64,000 nucleotides of DNA from Chloroflexota bacterium (GTDB lineage: Bacteria; Chloroflexota; Anaerolineae; Promineifilales; Promineifilaceae). The stretch covers positions 1-64,000 of the forward strand of contig JACTMP010000079.1 in the NCBI GenBank assembly GCA_014584575.1, in the 5' to 3' direction. The stretch's first letter is position 1; every line of letters begins with the position of its first letter. The translations under genes were made by a program, and so were the position numbers. This document shows positions 1 to 7,870 of the stretch, piece after piece. Below the pieces are notes generated by a model. That model had not been told where the DNA came from. It searched no databases and saw only the letters and a program-made list of their open reading frames with translations.

Positions 1-168
1 GCCCCGCTTGGGGTTGCCAGGGAAAATGCCGGTCAACTCCTCTTTTTCCTGAGCCAAGACTTCTTTGGCAGTATAATCGCCCAAAGCCAACAGGCGGGCG
101 GCAATTGTTAGCAGTTGATATCCACCATAATATGGTGGGTATACCAAATTTGATTTTATTCGCAAAAT
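1..168 (-). pseudogene. Transposase remnant (IS1634/IS4-like), cut by window edge
   Basis: Reading the minus strand leftwards from 168 gives an uninterrupted frame containing GGYQLLTIAARLLALGDY and ending LTGIFPGNPKRG at the window edge. From memory this resembles the middle of DDE transposases of the IS1634/IS4 type. There is no ATG, and the frame begins directly after the TAA stop of the upstream HprK-like gene, so the 5' part of the transposase is absent. The fragment continues beyond base 1, so its full extent is unknown. I regard it as a decayed insertion; a true short gene is unlikely. The family assignment rests on recall of a few motifs. Confidence 0.4.
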
Positions 169-1155
169 TTAAGCGAACGTCGAGATCTTATCTACCCCTT
201 CAATCAATTCCGGCAAGTGAGCCACATCCTGGCCGAGCCGCAAATGATACACGGCCGTCTGCTGCGACAACTGTTCCATCACATTCACATGGGCAGTCAG
301 CGCGGTTTCGTCCCAGCGGTCGGCGCTTTCTTCCAGCAGGCGCACAAACGTGATGGCCCGATTGGCCGGTTGCAGTTGGCTACACGGCCGTGCCGCTTCA
401 ATCTGTGGCAGCCATATCGTCGCCACCCGCGCCGGTTCTGCCCATTGCCCCCTCGTTAGCTGCTGCATCGAAACAGCCACGCTGCTGCCTGAAGAACGGA
501 TGATCAGCCACTCCTTCAATGCCGGCAGTAGATCAAATGTAGCCGGGCGAATGCTGACGCCGCCGGGCGTCGGCAAAGCATAAAGGCCATCATCTCGGCT
601 TTCCAGAAGCAAAATATCGTTTGCCAGTAACTGCCATCCGCCCAACAGCAAACTCAGCCCCGACGTAGTCTTGCCGCTGCCAGACGCGCCCACAATCAAG
701 ATGGCACGGCCGTCCTTAGCCGCCGCAAACGCATGAACCAGATAATAAGCACGCCGCCGCAGCGCCGAGGCCAGACTGGTAAAGGTGATGTCTTCCAGAC
801 GGCCGTAAGTTAAGGCCGACGGTATCACGACCCCGCGTATCGTGGGTTGTGACGCCATTGCCGCCAGCGACGCCTGCACCAACGCCCCATCATCAAAATG
901 CAGCCACACCTCATCCGGCCCGGCAGCATACACCGACAACACACCAATATCATCCGGCAACGGTCGGGAATCGGTAAAAAGAGGTGGTGATGGGGGCAAG
1001 GGGGGCAACTCGTCAACCAGGTTCATCTGCAAGCGTATGTCTACCTGAGCCGGTTCATCCACCAGCCAACCAGAAAAAAGCCACTGCCACATCTGGTTCA
1101 CGGCCGTGTCTTCGCTTTCCAGGTGAATGGTTAATCGGTGCAGTTGTAAATACAT
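169..1155 (-). CDS. HprK-like P-loop kinase-related protein
   Basis: A 328-residue protein whose C-terminal half carries a Walker A motif GASGSGKT at residues 156-163 followed by LLGGWQLLANDILLL, the arrangement seen in HPr kinase/phosphorylase-related proteins (short P-loop domain, Asp after the first strand). The N-terminal ~110 residues are divergent and lack recognisable motifs. No HPr gene or PTS component is nearby, so phosphorylation of HPr is not implied; members of this family without PTS often sit next to peptide-modification or capsule genes. Start is the ATG at 1155; no strong Shine-Dalgarno precedes it. The downstream neighbour is a transposase remnant. Function is inferred from fold only. 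Confidence 0.6.
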   Translation of the reverse strand: MYLQLHRLTIHLESEDTAVNQMWQWLFSGWLVDEPAQVDIRLQMNLVDELPPLPPSPPLFTDSRPLPDDIGVLSVYAAGPDEVWLHFDDGALVQASLAAMASQPTIRGVVIPSALTYGRLEDITFTSLASALRRRAYYLVHAFAAAKDGRAILIVGASGSGKTTSGLSLLLGGWQLLANDILLLESRDDGLYALPTPGGVSIRPATFDLLPALKEWLIIRSSGSSVAVSMQQLTRGQWAEPARVATIWLPQIEAARPCSQLQPANRAITFVRLLEESADRWDETALTAHVNVMEQLSQQTAVYHLRLGQDVAHLPELIEGVDKISTFA

Positions 1156-1249
1156 GGGGGAAGTTTAGTGTCAGGTGGGGAGGTGTCAAGTGCTTAAGTA
1201 TTCAAGTGTTCAGGTACTCACGTGTTCACGGAAACGCCCAAATACCTGC
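1156..1249. repeat. Degenerate 7-8 nt repeat spacer
   Basis: The short gap between the HprK-like gene and the DUF6065-like gene is made of imperfect units related to GTGTCAAG and GTGTTCAG. It resembles the repeats inside mfd but is more decayed. No promoter or terminator could be assigned. Confidence 0.4.
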
Positions 1250-1957
1250 TCACCCCTTCTCCTGCTCACCCCCGCTCTTATTCCGGGCCGACCATTGTTT
1301 ATAGAGGTGGGTAAACTGATCTCCAGAGGCAGAAGTCCAGCGCGTGGGGGTCGTTTTTTCTTCGTCCAGGTATTGCTGCTCAAGCGCATTGATGTCGGCC
1401 AGTTCGTCAGGGGTGAACGGCCGTGCCTCCCACTGTTCCTGGCGCGGCGCGATGACCACCCGCGCCAGTTCCATGCCCCGATCCAGGAAAATTTGCACAC
1501 CAGGGGGAGGGATGTGGAACACCAGGAATAATTGACGGGGATACCAATCGGTTTCGATCACGGCCGTTAGCGCCGATAAACCTGCCGGCGGCCGCGTTGC
1601 CGGGATGATCAGGCTGACAAAACCGGGCGGTGTCTGCAACGTGTAGCCACACCCAATACCAAAATGCCCCTGGGCAAATTGGGACACAATGTGCGGCTGC
1701 TGCGTTTCCCGCGTCAACATCTCCAGGTTTGTCACCTCAATTGTGCCATTCGCCTTTCCAGTAATGGTGATGGGGGTCAGAAAACCATAAAAAAGCGTCC
1801 AACCGGCTGTTTGTCCATCAACCCAGGGTTTGCAATGGTAAGGCACAGCATGGGGGGGAGCGGCGCTACCCCGCCCCTTATCCGCCGCCGTCACATGCGG
1901 CCGGCTGCGGGCCGGGTCGGGCAGGTAGGGGACGGATTTGGCGAATTTGAGGATCAT
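1250..1957 (-). CDS. DUF6065-like protein
   Basis: About 235 residues from the ATG at 1957. Central features fit my recollection of DUF6065: a Gly/Trp segment (AGWTLFYGF), then QGHFGIGCGY, a TPPG turn, and an AVIETDWYP motif followed by a PPPGVQIFLDRG stretch; the C-terminal ~50 residues are charged and variable. The biochemical role is unknown. The frame stays open 14 codons further upstream, but those codons lie in an intergenic hairpin repeat (they read SNLQSPIS), so I place the start at the ATG next to the repeat edge. No Shine-Dalgarno is visible because the repeat occupies that space. Confidence 0.6.
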   Translation of the reverse strand: MILKFAKSVPYLPDPARSRPHVTAADKGRGSAAPPHAVPYHCKPWVDGQTAGWTLFYGFLTPITITGKANGTIEVTNLEMLTRETQQPHIVSQFAQGHFGIGCGYTLQTPPGFVSLIIPATRPPAGLSALTAVIETDWYPRQLFLVFHIPPPGVQIFLDRGMELARVVIAPRQEQWEARPFTPDELADINALEQQYLDEEKTTPTRWTSASGDQFTHLYKQWSARNKSGGEQEKG

Positions 1958-1958
1958 G

Positions 1959-2010
1959 GAGATTGGAGATTGGAGATTAGAGATTCGCCACATCTCCAAT
2001 CTCCAATCTC
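1959..2010. repeat. Heptamer hairpin repeat (GAGATTG type)
   Basis: A left arm of GAGATTG units (1959-1977) is exactly complementary to a right arm (1992-2010), giving a 19-bp perfect stem with a 14-nt loop. It separates the DsbA-like gene from the DUF6065 gene, both on the minus strand. It may end transcription, but there is no clean T tract. Confidence 0.85.
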
Positions 2011-2015
2011 AATTT

Positions 2016-4109
2016 TTATTGATTCTGCACGGCCGTGATCATCTGCACAAACGCCTCCAACGGCTGCGCGCCAGACAACAGATAGCCATTGATGAAAAAG
2101 GCGGGCGTACCGCGTACACCAAAGGCAACACCCTCATTCAAGTCGGCTTCTACGGCCTGTTGGTAACGGCCGCTGGCCAGACAGTCACTAAAGGGGGTCG
2201 GTTCCAGCCCCAGTTGGCTGGCATAGTTGGTGAAGAGAGCGGCGGCATCCTGACGGCCGTTCCACTCTGTCTGGTTGGCAAAGAGTGCATCGTGCATTTC
2301 CAAATACGCATTCTGCTCACCCGCACAGCGCGCCGCTTCCGCCGCCAGCACCGCCTGGGGGTGAATGGAGGTCAGCGGGAAATCTTTAATCACGTAACGC
2401 ACCAGGCCCGTATCAATGTACTGCGCCTTTAACTGCGGCAGCGTTTGCGCAAAATGGCGGCTGCAAAACGGGCATTGGTAATCGGTATACTCCACAATCG
2501 TCACCGGCGCATCCGGGCTGCCCATGGCAAAGGCCACATCCTCGGTGGGCACATCCACCGGGCCGGCGGGTGTCGGCGGTATTTGCTGCTGCTGTTGCTG
2601 CGCCTGCTGCGCGGCATAAGCGGCGCGCACGTTGGCCTCTACTTGGGCCGCCAGTTCGCCATTTTCACCCCAGGTCACAATCTGCTCAAAACTGTCAAAC
2701 GGTAGCGCCCCGGAAGCCAGAAAACCGTTAAAGAAGAAAGAGGGGGTGCTGCGCACACCCAGGGCTATGGCTTCTTCCACATTCGCCTGCACCAGGTCAT
2801 CCTGGGCGCTGCTGGCATAACAGGCGGCAAACGCAGCGCCATCCAGCCCCGATTCAGCGGCGAGCGAGGCGAAAATTTCGCCCGCTTTGGCGGCGCCCTG
2901 CCCGCCCCACTGCTGTTGGCTGTTAAAGACGGCATCGTGCATGGCCATGAAAGCGTCCTGTTCACCGCCGCAGCGCACCGCTTTGGCGGCGATGCGCGCC
3001 TCCGGGTGCATATCCAGCGGCAAATCTTTGAAGACGTAATAGACACGGCCGTTCTCCACCATCTCGCTAATAATCTGCGGCAGCGTTTGGGAGGAGTGCT
3101 GCTGGCAATACGGGCACTGGTAATCGGTAAACTCCACAATTTGCACCGGCGCGTTGGGGTCGCCCAGGGCAAAGGCGACATCGTCCGCGCCCAGAGCAAT
3201 CGCCGCCGGGGTGGGGATGACAATCTCCTGTGGCTCTGGCTGCGGCGGCTGCGCAGCGGCAATCCGTTCACCGTTCAACAGGGCGGCAATGGCCTGGTTA
3301 AACACTTCCGTTGGCTGCGCGCCAATCAACGCCTGTTCGTTCAAGAAAAAGCTGGGTGTGCTGCTGACGCCGCGCCGCTGTCCCAATTGCACATCCGCCT
3401 GCACCTGGCTGCCGTATCGGTTGGCATTCACACACGCCGTAAAATCGGTCTCATCCAGCCCCAATTCGGTAGCAAATTTGATAAAAGTCGTATTGGGATT
3501 GTTATGGCTCCATTCACCCATGCGGGCAAACAATTGGTCGTGGAACTGCCAGTAGGCCACCGCCCCTGCTTCCCCGGCGCAGCGGGCCGCGTTGGCCGCC
3601 GCCGCCGCCTGGGGATGGATGCTGCTGAGCGGGAAATCGTAATAAACCAGCATCACCTGGCCATCGGCAATCTGATTGGCTAACAGGCTGGGCAAGGTCT
3701 GGCTGGCCCACCGGGCGCAGAACGGACACTGGTAGTCGGAGAACTCCTCAATGAGCACCGGCGCATCGGGATCGCCTTTGAAGGCACGGCCGTCCGCCGT
3801 AAAACCAACCGTGATGCCATTGGCGTCTGTGCTCAGCCCGGTGATACCCACCGCGGCAGGCGCAACACCATCTTCGGCGACGGCCGTGTTCATGGTCGCC
3901 GGAGCGGGTGCCAAGGTGGGTGGTGGCGTCGCCGCGTCGGCAGCGCCCAAACCGGACAGGTCGCCATCGCCCTGGCTGTTGAGCCACGCCTGCAAATCGG
4001 CGTTGGCCTCACGCGGTGTATTACCGGCCGATGGCTCGGCTGCCGCCCCACCACAGGCGGCCAAAAGTAAAACCAAAAAGATGAGAATAAACCAGAAAAG
4101 TGTCTTCAT
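2016..4109 (-). CDS. Lipoprotein with three tandem DsbA-like thioredoxin domains
   Basis: A 697-residue exported lipoprotein: hydrophobic signal with lipobox LLAAC (Cys19), a Pro/Ala-rich linker, then three DsbA-type (Thioredoxin_4) domains. Active-site pairs are CPFC (128-131), CPYC (332-335) and CPFC (546-549); each domain has its cis-Pro motif (TPSFF near 251, TPSFF near 455, TPAFF near 657). Each repeat opens with GDPxAPV or SPDAPV and a DYQCP segment, so the domains arose by internal duplication. Single-domain homologues are about 200-250 residues; three on one anchored chain is unusual. Expected role is extracytoplasmic thiol oxidation or disulfide exchange. No DsbB/VKOR partner is adjacent. 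A Gln run near 504-509 joins domains 2 and 3. Confidence 0.85.
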   Translation of the reverse strand: MKTLFWFILIFLVLLLAACGGAAAEPSAGNTPREANADLQAWLNSQGDGDLSGLGAADAATPPPTLAPAPATMNTAVAEDGVAPAAVGITGLSTDANGITVGFTADGRAFKGDPDAPVLIEEFSDYQCPFCARWASQTLPSLLANQIADGQVMLVYYDFPLSSIHPQAAAAANAARCAGEAGAVAYWQFHDQLFARMGEWSHNNPNTTFIKFATELGLDETDFTACVNANRYGSQVQADVQLGQRRGVSSTPSFFLNEQALIGAQPTEVFNQAIAALLNGERIAAAQPPQPEPQEIVIPTPAAIALGADDVAFALGDPNAPVQIVEFTDYQCPYCQQHSSQTLPQIISEMVENGRVYYVFKDLPLDMHPEARIAAKAVRCGGEQDAFMAMHDAVFNSQQQWGGQGAAKAGEIFASLAAESGLDGAAFAACYASSAQDDLVQANVEEAIALGVRSTPSFFFNGFLASGALPFDSFEQIVTWGENGELAAQVEANVRAAYAAQQAQQQQQQIPPTPAGPVDVPTEDVAFAMGSPDAPVTIVEYTDYQCPFCSRHFAQTLPQLKAQYIDTGLVRYVIKDFPLTSIHPQAVLAAEAARCAGEQNAYLEMHDALFANQTEWNGRQDAAALFTNYASQLGLEPTPFSDCLASGRYQQAVEADLNEGVAFGVRGTPAFFINGYLLSGAQPLEAFVQMITAVQNQ

Positions 4110-4206
4110 TTGTACTATTTAGCAGACAAAGCTGCTCCTCTTTCATTCGTCAGGCAGGTTCATTTATGCTAGACTTACGTGTTTGTTTTAAGAGTACACA
4201 CAGGAC

Positions 4207-5049
4207 ATGACTCACTCGCCTGATATTAAACGAAACCGATTAAAGTTACCAACAGGCGCAGACGCAAGATATGGGAAGCGGCTTTTTTCTTTTTTACTGC
4301 TCATCTTCACCTGTCTGGGGGCCAGCCAGGCGGCGGCCCAGACCAACGGCGTCACCTCGCCCGCAGCGGGCGACACGCTCACTGGAGTGGTCACGGTGAC
4401 AGGCACGGCCGTACACCCCGACTACTTGCGCTATGAATTGGCCTTCCTCAATGAGGCCAACCAATCGGCCGGTTGGATTGTCTTTGCCGAGGGCAGCCAG
4501 CCGGTGACAAACGGCGTCCTGGCGATTTGGGACACGACGGTGGGGCAAAATGTGGGCGCACCGGTTTTTCCCGACGGCCGTTACCAGCTTCGCCTGCGGG
4601 TGGTCAAAACCGATTACAACTACGACGAATACTTCGTCACCAATTTAACAATCAGCAACGCCGGGCCGACGCCCACCCCCACGCCAGATGAAACGGCGCT
4701 GGCAGCAACGGCGACGGCCGTCGTTCCTGGCGCGCCCGGCAGTACACAACCGGTAGAAGGGGGTACGGCCGTGTTCAGCCCGGCCACACCGCTGCCCTCG
4801 CTGACCCCTTTCCCCACGCCCACCCCCCCGGCCACGCCACAAAGCCTGACCGGGGGTCTCTTGCCCACAGCCACACCCGGCAGCGGCGGCGTTTTGGGGC
4901 AGTTGGAAACCGTAGACGCCACGCAATTCGGGCGCGCCTTTTGGGGCGGCGTCCGCCTCACGGCCGTTATCTTTGGCCTGATGGCGTTCTATTTGCTGCT
5001 GCGTTACCTGGGCCGTCGGCTGTGGCGGCGATTTTGGGTAAACAGGTAA
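4207..5049 (+). CDS. Secreted, C-terminally anchored protein with Ig-like domain
   Basis: A 280-residue protein with an N-terminal signal peptide (hydrophobic run around residues 28-42), a beta-rich domain that starts SPAAGDTLTGVVTVTGTA and looks like a bacterial Ig/fibronectin-type module, a long Thr/Pro linker (PTPTPTP stretches, about residues 155-220), and a single transmembrane helix near residues 250-270 followed by a strongly basic tail (RRLWRRF). The topology suggests a surface domain held by a C-terminal anchor. It precedes the solute-binding lipoprotein, separated by a perfect hairpin repeat. The specific function is unknown. Confidence 0.6.
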   Translation: MTHSPDIKRNRLKLPTGADARYGKRLFSFLLLIFTCLGASQAAAQTNGVTSPAAGDTLTGVVTVTGTAVHPDYLRYELAFLNEANQSAGWIVFAEGSQPVTNGVLAIWDTTVGQNVGAPVFPDGRYQLRLRVVKTDYNYDEYFVTNLTISNAGPTPTPTPDETALAATATAVVPGAPGSTQPVEGGTAVFSPATPLPSLTPFPTPTPPATPQSLTGGLLPTATPGSGGVLGQLETVDATQFGRAFWGGVRLTAVIFGLMAFYLLLRYLGRRLWRRFWVNR

Positions 5050-5094
5050 TTGCGTAATTGGGTAATTGCGTAATTACCCAATTACGCAATTACC
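5045..5094. repeat. Octamer hairpin repeat (TAATTGCG type)
   Basis: Units of GTAATTGC/GTAATTGG form a left arm (5045-5067) perfectly complementary over 23 bp to the right arm (5072-5094), with a 4-nt loop. The left arm overlaps the last codon and stop of the preceding gene. Related copies occur near 24941 and 34376. Confidence 0.9.
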
Positions 5095-5105
5095 AAAAGA
5101 GAGAT

Positions 5106-5110
5106 GGAGG
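5106..5110 (+). promoter_or_regulatory. Ribosome binding site fixing a TTG start
   Basis: GGAGG lies 8 nt before the TTG codon at 5119. The in-frame ATG at 5104 overlaps this Shine-Dalgarno and has none of its own, so TTG is the better start for the solute-binding protein. Confidence 0.6.
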
Positions 5111-5118
5111 TAAACACG

Positions 5119-7161
5119 TTGTATTACAGAGTTTTCATTTTGATGACGGTTTTGTGGCTGGCGGCTTGCCGCAGTGAAGAGAATGCGCCGACAGCGGCAA
5201 CTACAGCAGCACCCACACGCACGGCAGCGACCAATACCCCTGCCAGCCTGAGCGACAGCAGCGCCGCGGCCCCGCAGAATACACCAGAAGCAGAAGAAGC
5301 CACGGCCGTGCCCACAAACACACCCACGCCTACGGCCACCGCCACGCCTACGGCCACGCCCATCCCCCTAAAAGAGCTAACCGTTTGCACATCCGGCATA
5401 CCCGCCAGTTTGTATTTGTATGGCGATGAGTCATTGGCGGCAACGGCCGTGCGCCACGCCCTCTATGACAGCCTCTACACCACCCGCGGCTACAGCTACC
5501 AGCCGCAAGCCCTGGTTAAATTGCCCAATCTGGCCGATGGCGACGCCGTCATCCAGCCCGTAGATGTTTTTGAAGGCGACCTGATCGTCAATTCCGCCGG
5601 GCGCGTCACCCGCCTGCTGCCCGGCACCCAGATCGTGAACGCCGACGGCCAGACAGTTGTCTACCGCGCCCCCCGCGAAGACGACCCACCGGTGCAAATG
5701 CAGCAAATGGTGGTGGATTTTACGCTGCATCCGCTGGTCTGGTCAGACGGCACGGCCGTTACTGCCGCCGACTCCGTTTACAGCTTTGAACTGGCGACCG
5801 ACCCGGTCACACCGGGCGACAAAAACAAGATCGAGCGCACCGCCAGTTACGAAGCCACCGGCCCACAAACGACGCGCTGGACGGGATTGCCCGGTTTTCT
5901 GGACCCCACCTACTTCACCAACGCCTGGCAGCCGCTGCCCCGCCACCAATGGGGCAACCTCAGCGCCGCCGACCTGCTGACCGCTGACCTGAGTATGCGC
6001 CAGCCGCTCAGCTACGGCCCCTTCATGCTCGAATCCTGGCCGCCGGGTGAACAAATCTTCCTCAGCCGCAACCCGCACTACTACCGCCAGGACGAAGGGC
6101 TTCCGGCCATAGACAGGCTTATTTTTCAGACAATATATGACGCCCAAACCTGGCCCAATCTACTGTCCGCTGGCGTCTGCGATGTTGTCACCAGAGGACT
6201 GATAGATTTCAGCCAGATTCCCGATCTGTTGGCGGCAGGCAATGAGGGCCGCCTGACGCCTTATTTCACCAATGATCTGGTGTTTGAGCATATAGATTTT
6301 GGCATTAACTCCTGGCGTTATGGGGATGACATTTTCGGCGGCCGTCCCGACTGGTTTGAGTTCCTACCGGTGCGCCAGGGTATTGCCCACTGCCTGAACC
6401 GGCCGCGCATGATAGACGAATTGTTGTACGGACAAAGCCAGGTGATGAACGCCTACGTGCCGGATGACCATCCTTTGTACCCGGAGGACATCACGGTCTG
6501 GCCGTATGATCCCGAAGCCGGCAATGCCCTGCTGGAGGAATTTGGCCTGATAGATACCGATGGCGACGGCTACCGCGAGTGGGTGGAACGCAACTTGCAG
6601 CGCACCATCGTCGCCACCACTACCTTTAGCATCACTCTGAGTGCCAACAGCGAAAGCGCCTTCCGACTGCGCCTGAACGAACTGGCGCAAGAGGACCTGG
6701 CCGCCTGCGGCATCCAGGCCAATCTGGTAAATTATCCGGCCGAGACCTGGTTTGATGACGGCCCCTTCAGCCCGCTGTTTGGCCGCCGTTTTGACCTGGC
6801 GACTTTTGCCTGGCGCACCGGCGTCACCCCCCCCTGCGGTCTGTATCTGTCTACCAACATTACCGGCCCAGAAGAGCTAGGGTTTGGCGGCTGGAACAAT
6901 ATCAACGCTACCGGCTGGCGCAATGAGGAGTATGACGCTGCCTGCCAGACCGCCCAAAACGCCATCTACGGCACAGAGGAGTACGAGACCAACCACCAGA
7001 CCGCCCTGCGTATTTTTGCCGAGCGCAAACCATCGCTGCCGCTGTTCCAATACATCAAAACGGCCGTCACCGCCCCCACCGTCCGCAACTTTCAACCCGA
7101 CCCCACCCAGCCGTCGGAGTTGTGGAATGTGGGTGAGTGGGACATTGAAGAGGGAGATTAA
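5119..7161 (+). CDS. ABC transporter substrate-binding lipoprotein, family 5 (peptide/nickel type)
   Basis: About 680 residues. It begins with a short lipoprotein signal ending LAAC, then a Thr/Ala/Pro linker rich in PTAT repeats, and the SBP_bac_5 fold: DLTVCTSGIPASLYLY-like opening, FTLHPLVWSDGTAVTAAD (the family's WxDGxPxTAxD segment) and a C-terminal domain with LRIFAERKPSLPLFQY. The role is extracytoplasmic capture of an oligopeptide or similar solute for an ABC importer. No permease or ATPase gene is adjacent, so it is an orphan binding protein in this window. The TTG start at 5119 is chosen from the GGAGG spacing. Ligand specificity cannot be read. Confidence 0.82.
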   Translation: MYYRVFILMTVLWLAACRSEENAPTAATTAAPTRTAATNTPASLSDSSAAAPQNTPEAEEATAVPTNTPTPTATATPTATPIPLKELTVCTSGIPASLYLYGDESLAATAVRHALYDSLYTTRGYSYQPQALVKLPNLADGDAVIQPVDVFEGDLIVNSAGRVTRLLPGTQIVNADGQTVVYRAPREDDPPVQMQQMVVDFTLHPLVWSDGTAVTAADSVYSFELATDPVTPGDKNKIERTASYEATGPQTTRWTGLPGFLDPTYFTNAWQPLPRHQWGNLSAADLLTADLSMRQPLSYGPFMLESWPPGEQIFLSRNPHYYRQDEGLPAIDRLIFQTIYDAQTWPNLLSAGVCDVVTRGLIDFSQIPDLLAAGNEGRLTPYFTNDLVFEHIDFGINSWRYGDDIFGGRPDWFEFLPVRQGIAHCLNRPRMIDELLYGQSQVMNAYVPDDHPLYPEDITVWPYDPEAGNALLEEFGLIDTDGDGYREWVERNLQRTIVATTTFSITLSANSESAFRLRLNELAQEDLAACGIQANLVNYPAETWFDDGPFSPLFGRRFDLATFAWRTGVTPPCGLYLSTNITGPEELGFGGWNNINATGWRNEEYDAACQTAQNAIYGTEEYETNHQTALRIFAERKPSLPLFQYIKTAVTAPTVRNFQPDPTQPSELWNVGEWDIEEGD

Positions 7162-7222
7162 GAGATTGGAGATTGGAGATTTAGAGATTAAATCTCCTAA
7201 TCTCCAATCTCCCAATCTCTTC
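7152..7222. repeat. GAGATTG hairpin repeat
   Basis: Tandem GAGATTG-type units followed by their inverted copies fill the gap between the solute-binding gene and pth. The stem is imperfect. The left arm overlaps the last codons of the upstream gene. Confidence 0.8.
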
Positions 7223-7230
7223 TTGCTTTC

Positions 7231-7815
7231 ATGGAAGACCGCACCCTCATCATCGGCCTGGGGAATCCGGGCAGGCAGTATCGGGGCAACCGGCACAACA
7301 TCGGCTTTATGGCCGTAGACAGGTTGGCGGCGGCCAACGGCATCCAGAGCAGCAAGGTGCAGAACCAGGCCATTGTGGGCGACGGCCGTATCGTCCACAA
7401 ACCGGTCATCCTGGCCAAACCACAAACCTACATGAATCTTAGCGGCAACGCGGTTGGCTCTCTGCTGCGTTATTACAAAATCCCGCAGGCCAACCTGCTG
7501 GTCATTTACGATGAACTCGACCTGCCCTTTGGCGCTATCCGCCTGCGCGAGAGCGGCGGCGCCGGTGGGCATAACGGCATGAAATCCATCATCGCCCATC
7601 TGGGCCAGGAGTTTTGCCGGATGCGCCTCGGTATCGGCCGCCCGCCGGGCAAAATGCCGCCCCACGCCTACGTGCTGCAAGACTTCGGCATGGACGATTT
7701 GCCGGTGTTGAATGAACTGCTGGACACGGCCGTGCGTGCCGCCGAAACGTTTGTGGCCGAAGGGATTCAAATGGCGATGACAAAGTTTAATGGAACGATG
7801 ATCGGTAATCCGTGA
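7231..7815 (+). CDS. pth: Peptidyl-tRNA hydrolase
   Basis: A 194-residue protein of normal length for bacterial Pth, which releases tRNA from stalled peptidyl-tRNA in the cytoplasm. Diagnostic motifs are GLGNPG (9-14), the catalytic His in RHNIGF (His22), KPQTYMNLSG (63-72), YDELDLP with the catalytic-site Asp94, and GGHNGMKS (112-119). Start is the ATG at 7231, which follows the intergenic repeat directly, without a clear Shine-Dalgarno. The stop codon lies inside the next hairpin repeat. mfd follows on the same strand, a pairing common in bacterial genomes. Confidence 0.97.
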   Translation: MEDRTLIIGLGNPGRQYRGNRHNIGFMAVDRLAAANGIQSSKVQNQAIVGDGRIVHKPVILAKPQTYMNLSGNAVGSLLRYYKIPQANLLVIYDELDLPFGAIRLRESGGAGGHNGMKSIIAHLGQEFCRMRLGIGRPPGKMPPHAYVLQDFGMDDLPVLNELLDTAVRAAETFVAEGIQMAMTKFNGTMIGNP

Positions 7816-7859
7816 TGCGTGATGCGTGACTCGTGAAGGGTCACGCATCACGCATCACG
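7811..7859. repeat. Heptamer hairpin repeat (GTGATGC type)
   Basis: GTGATGC units form a left arm (7811-7829) and an exact inverted right arm (7841-7859), giving a 19-bp stem and 11-nt loop. The pth stop codon is within the left arm. A small relative of this unit is found inside icmF at 59146. Confidence 0.9.
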
Positions 7860-7870
7860 TTTCACAAAAC

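Noticed and set aside
7826..7870. N-terminal extension of Mfd
   Set aside because: These codons lie in the inverted arm of the hairpin after pth; homology starts at the ATG at 7871.
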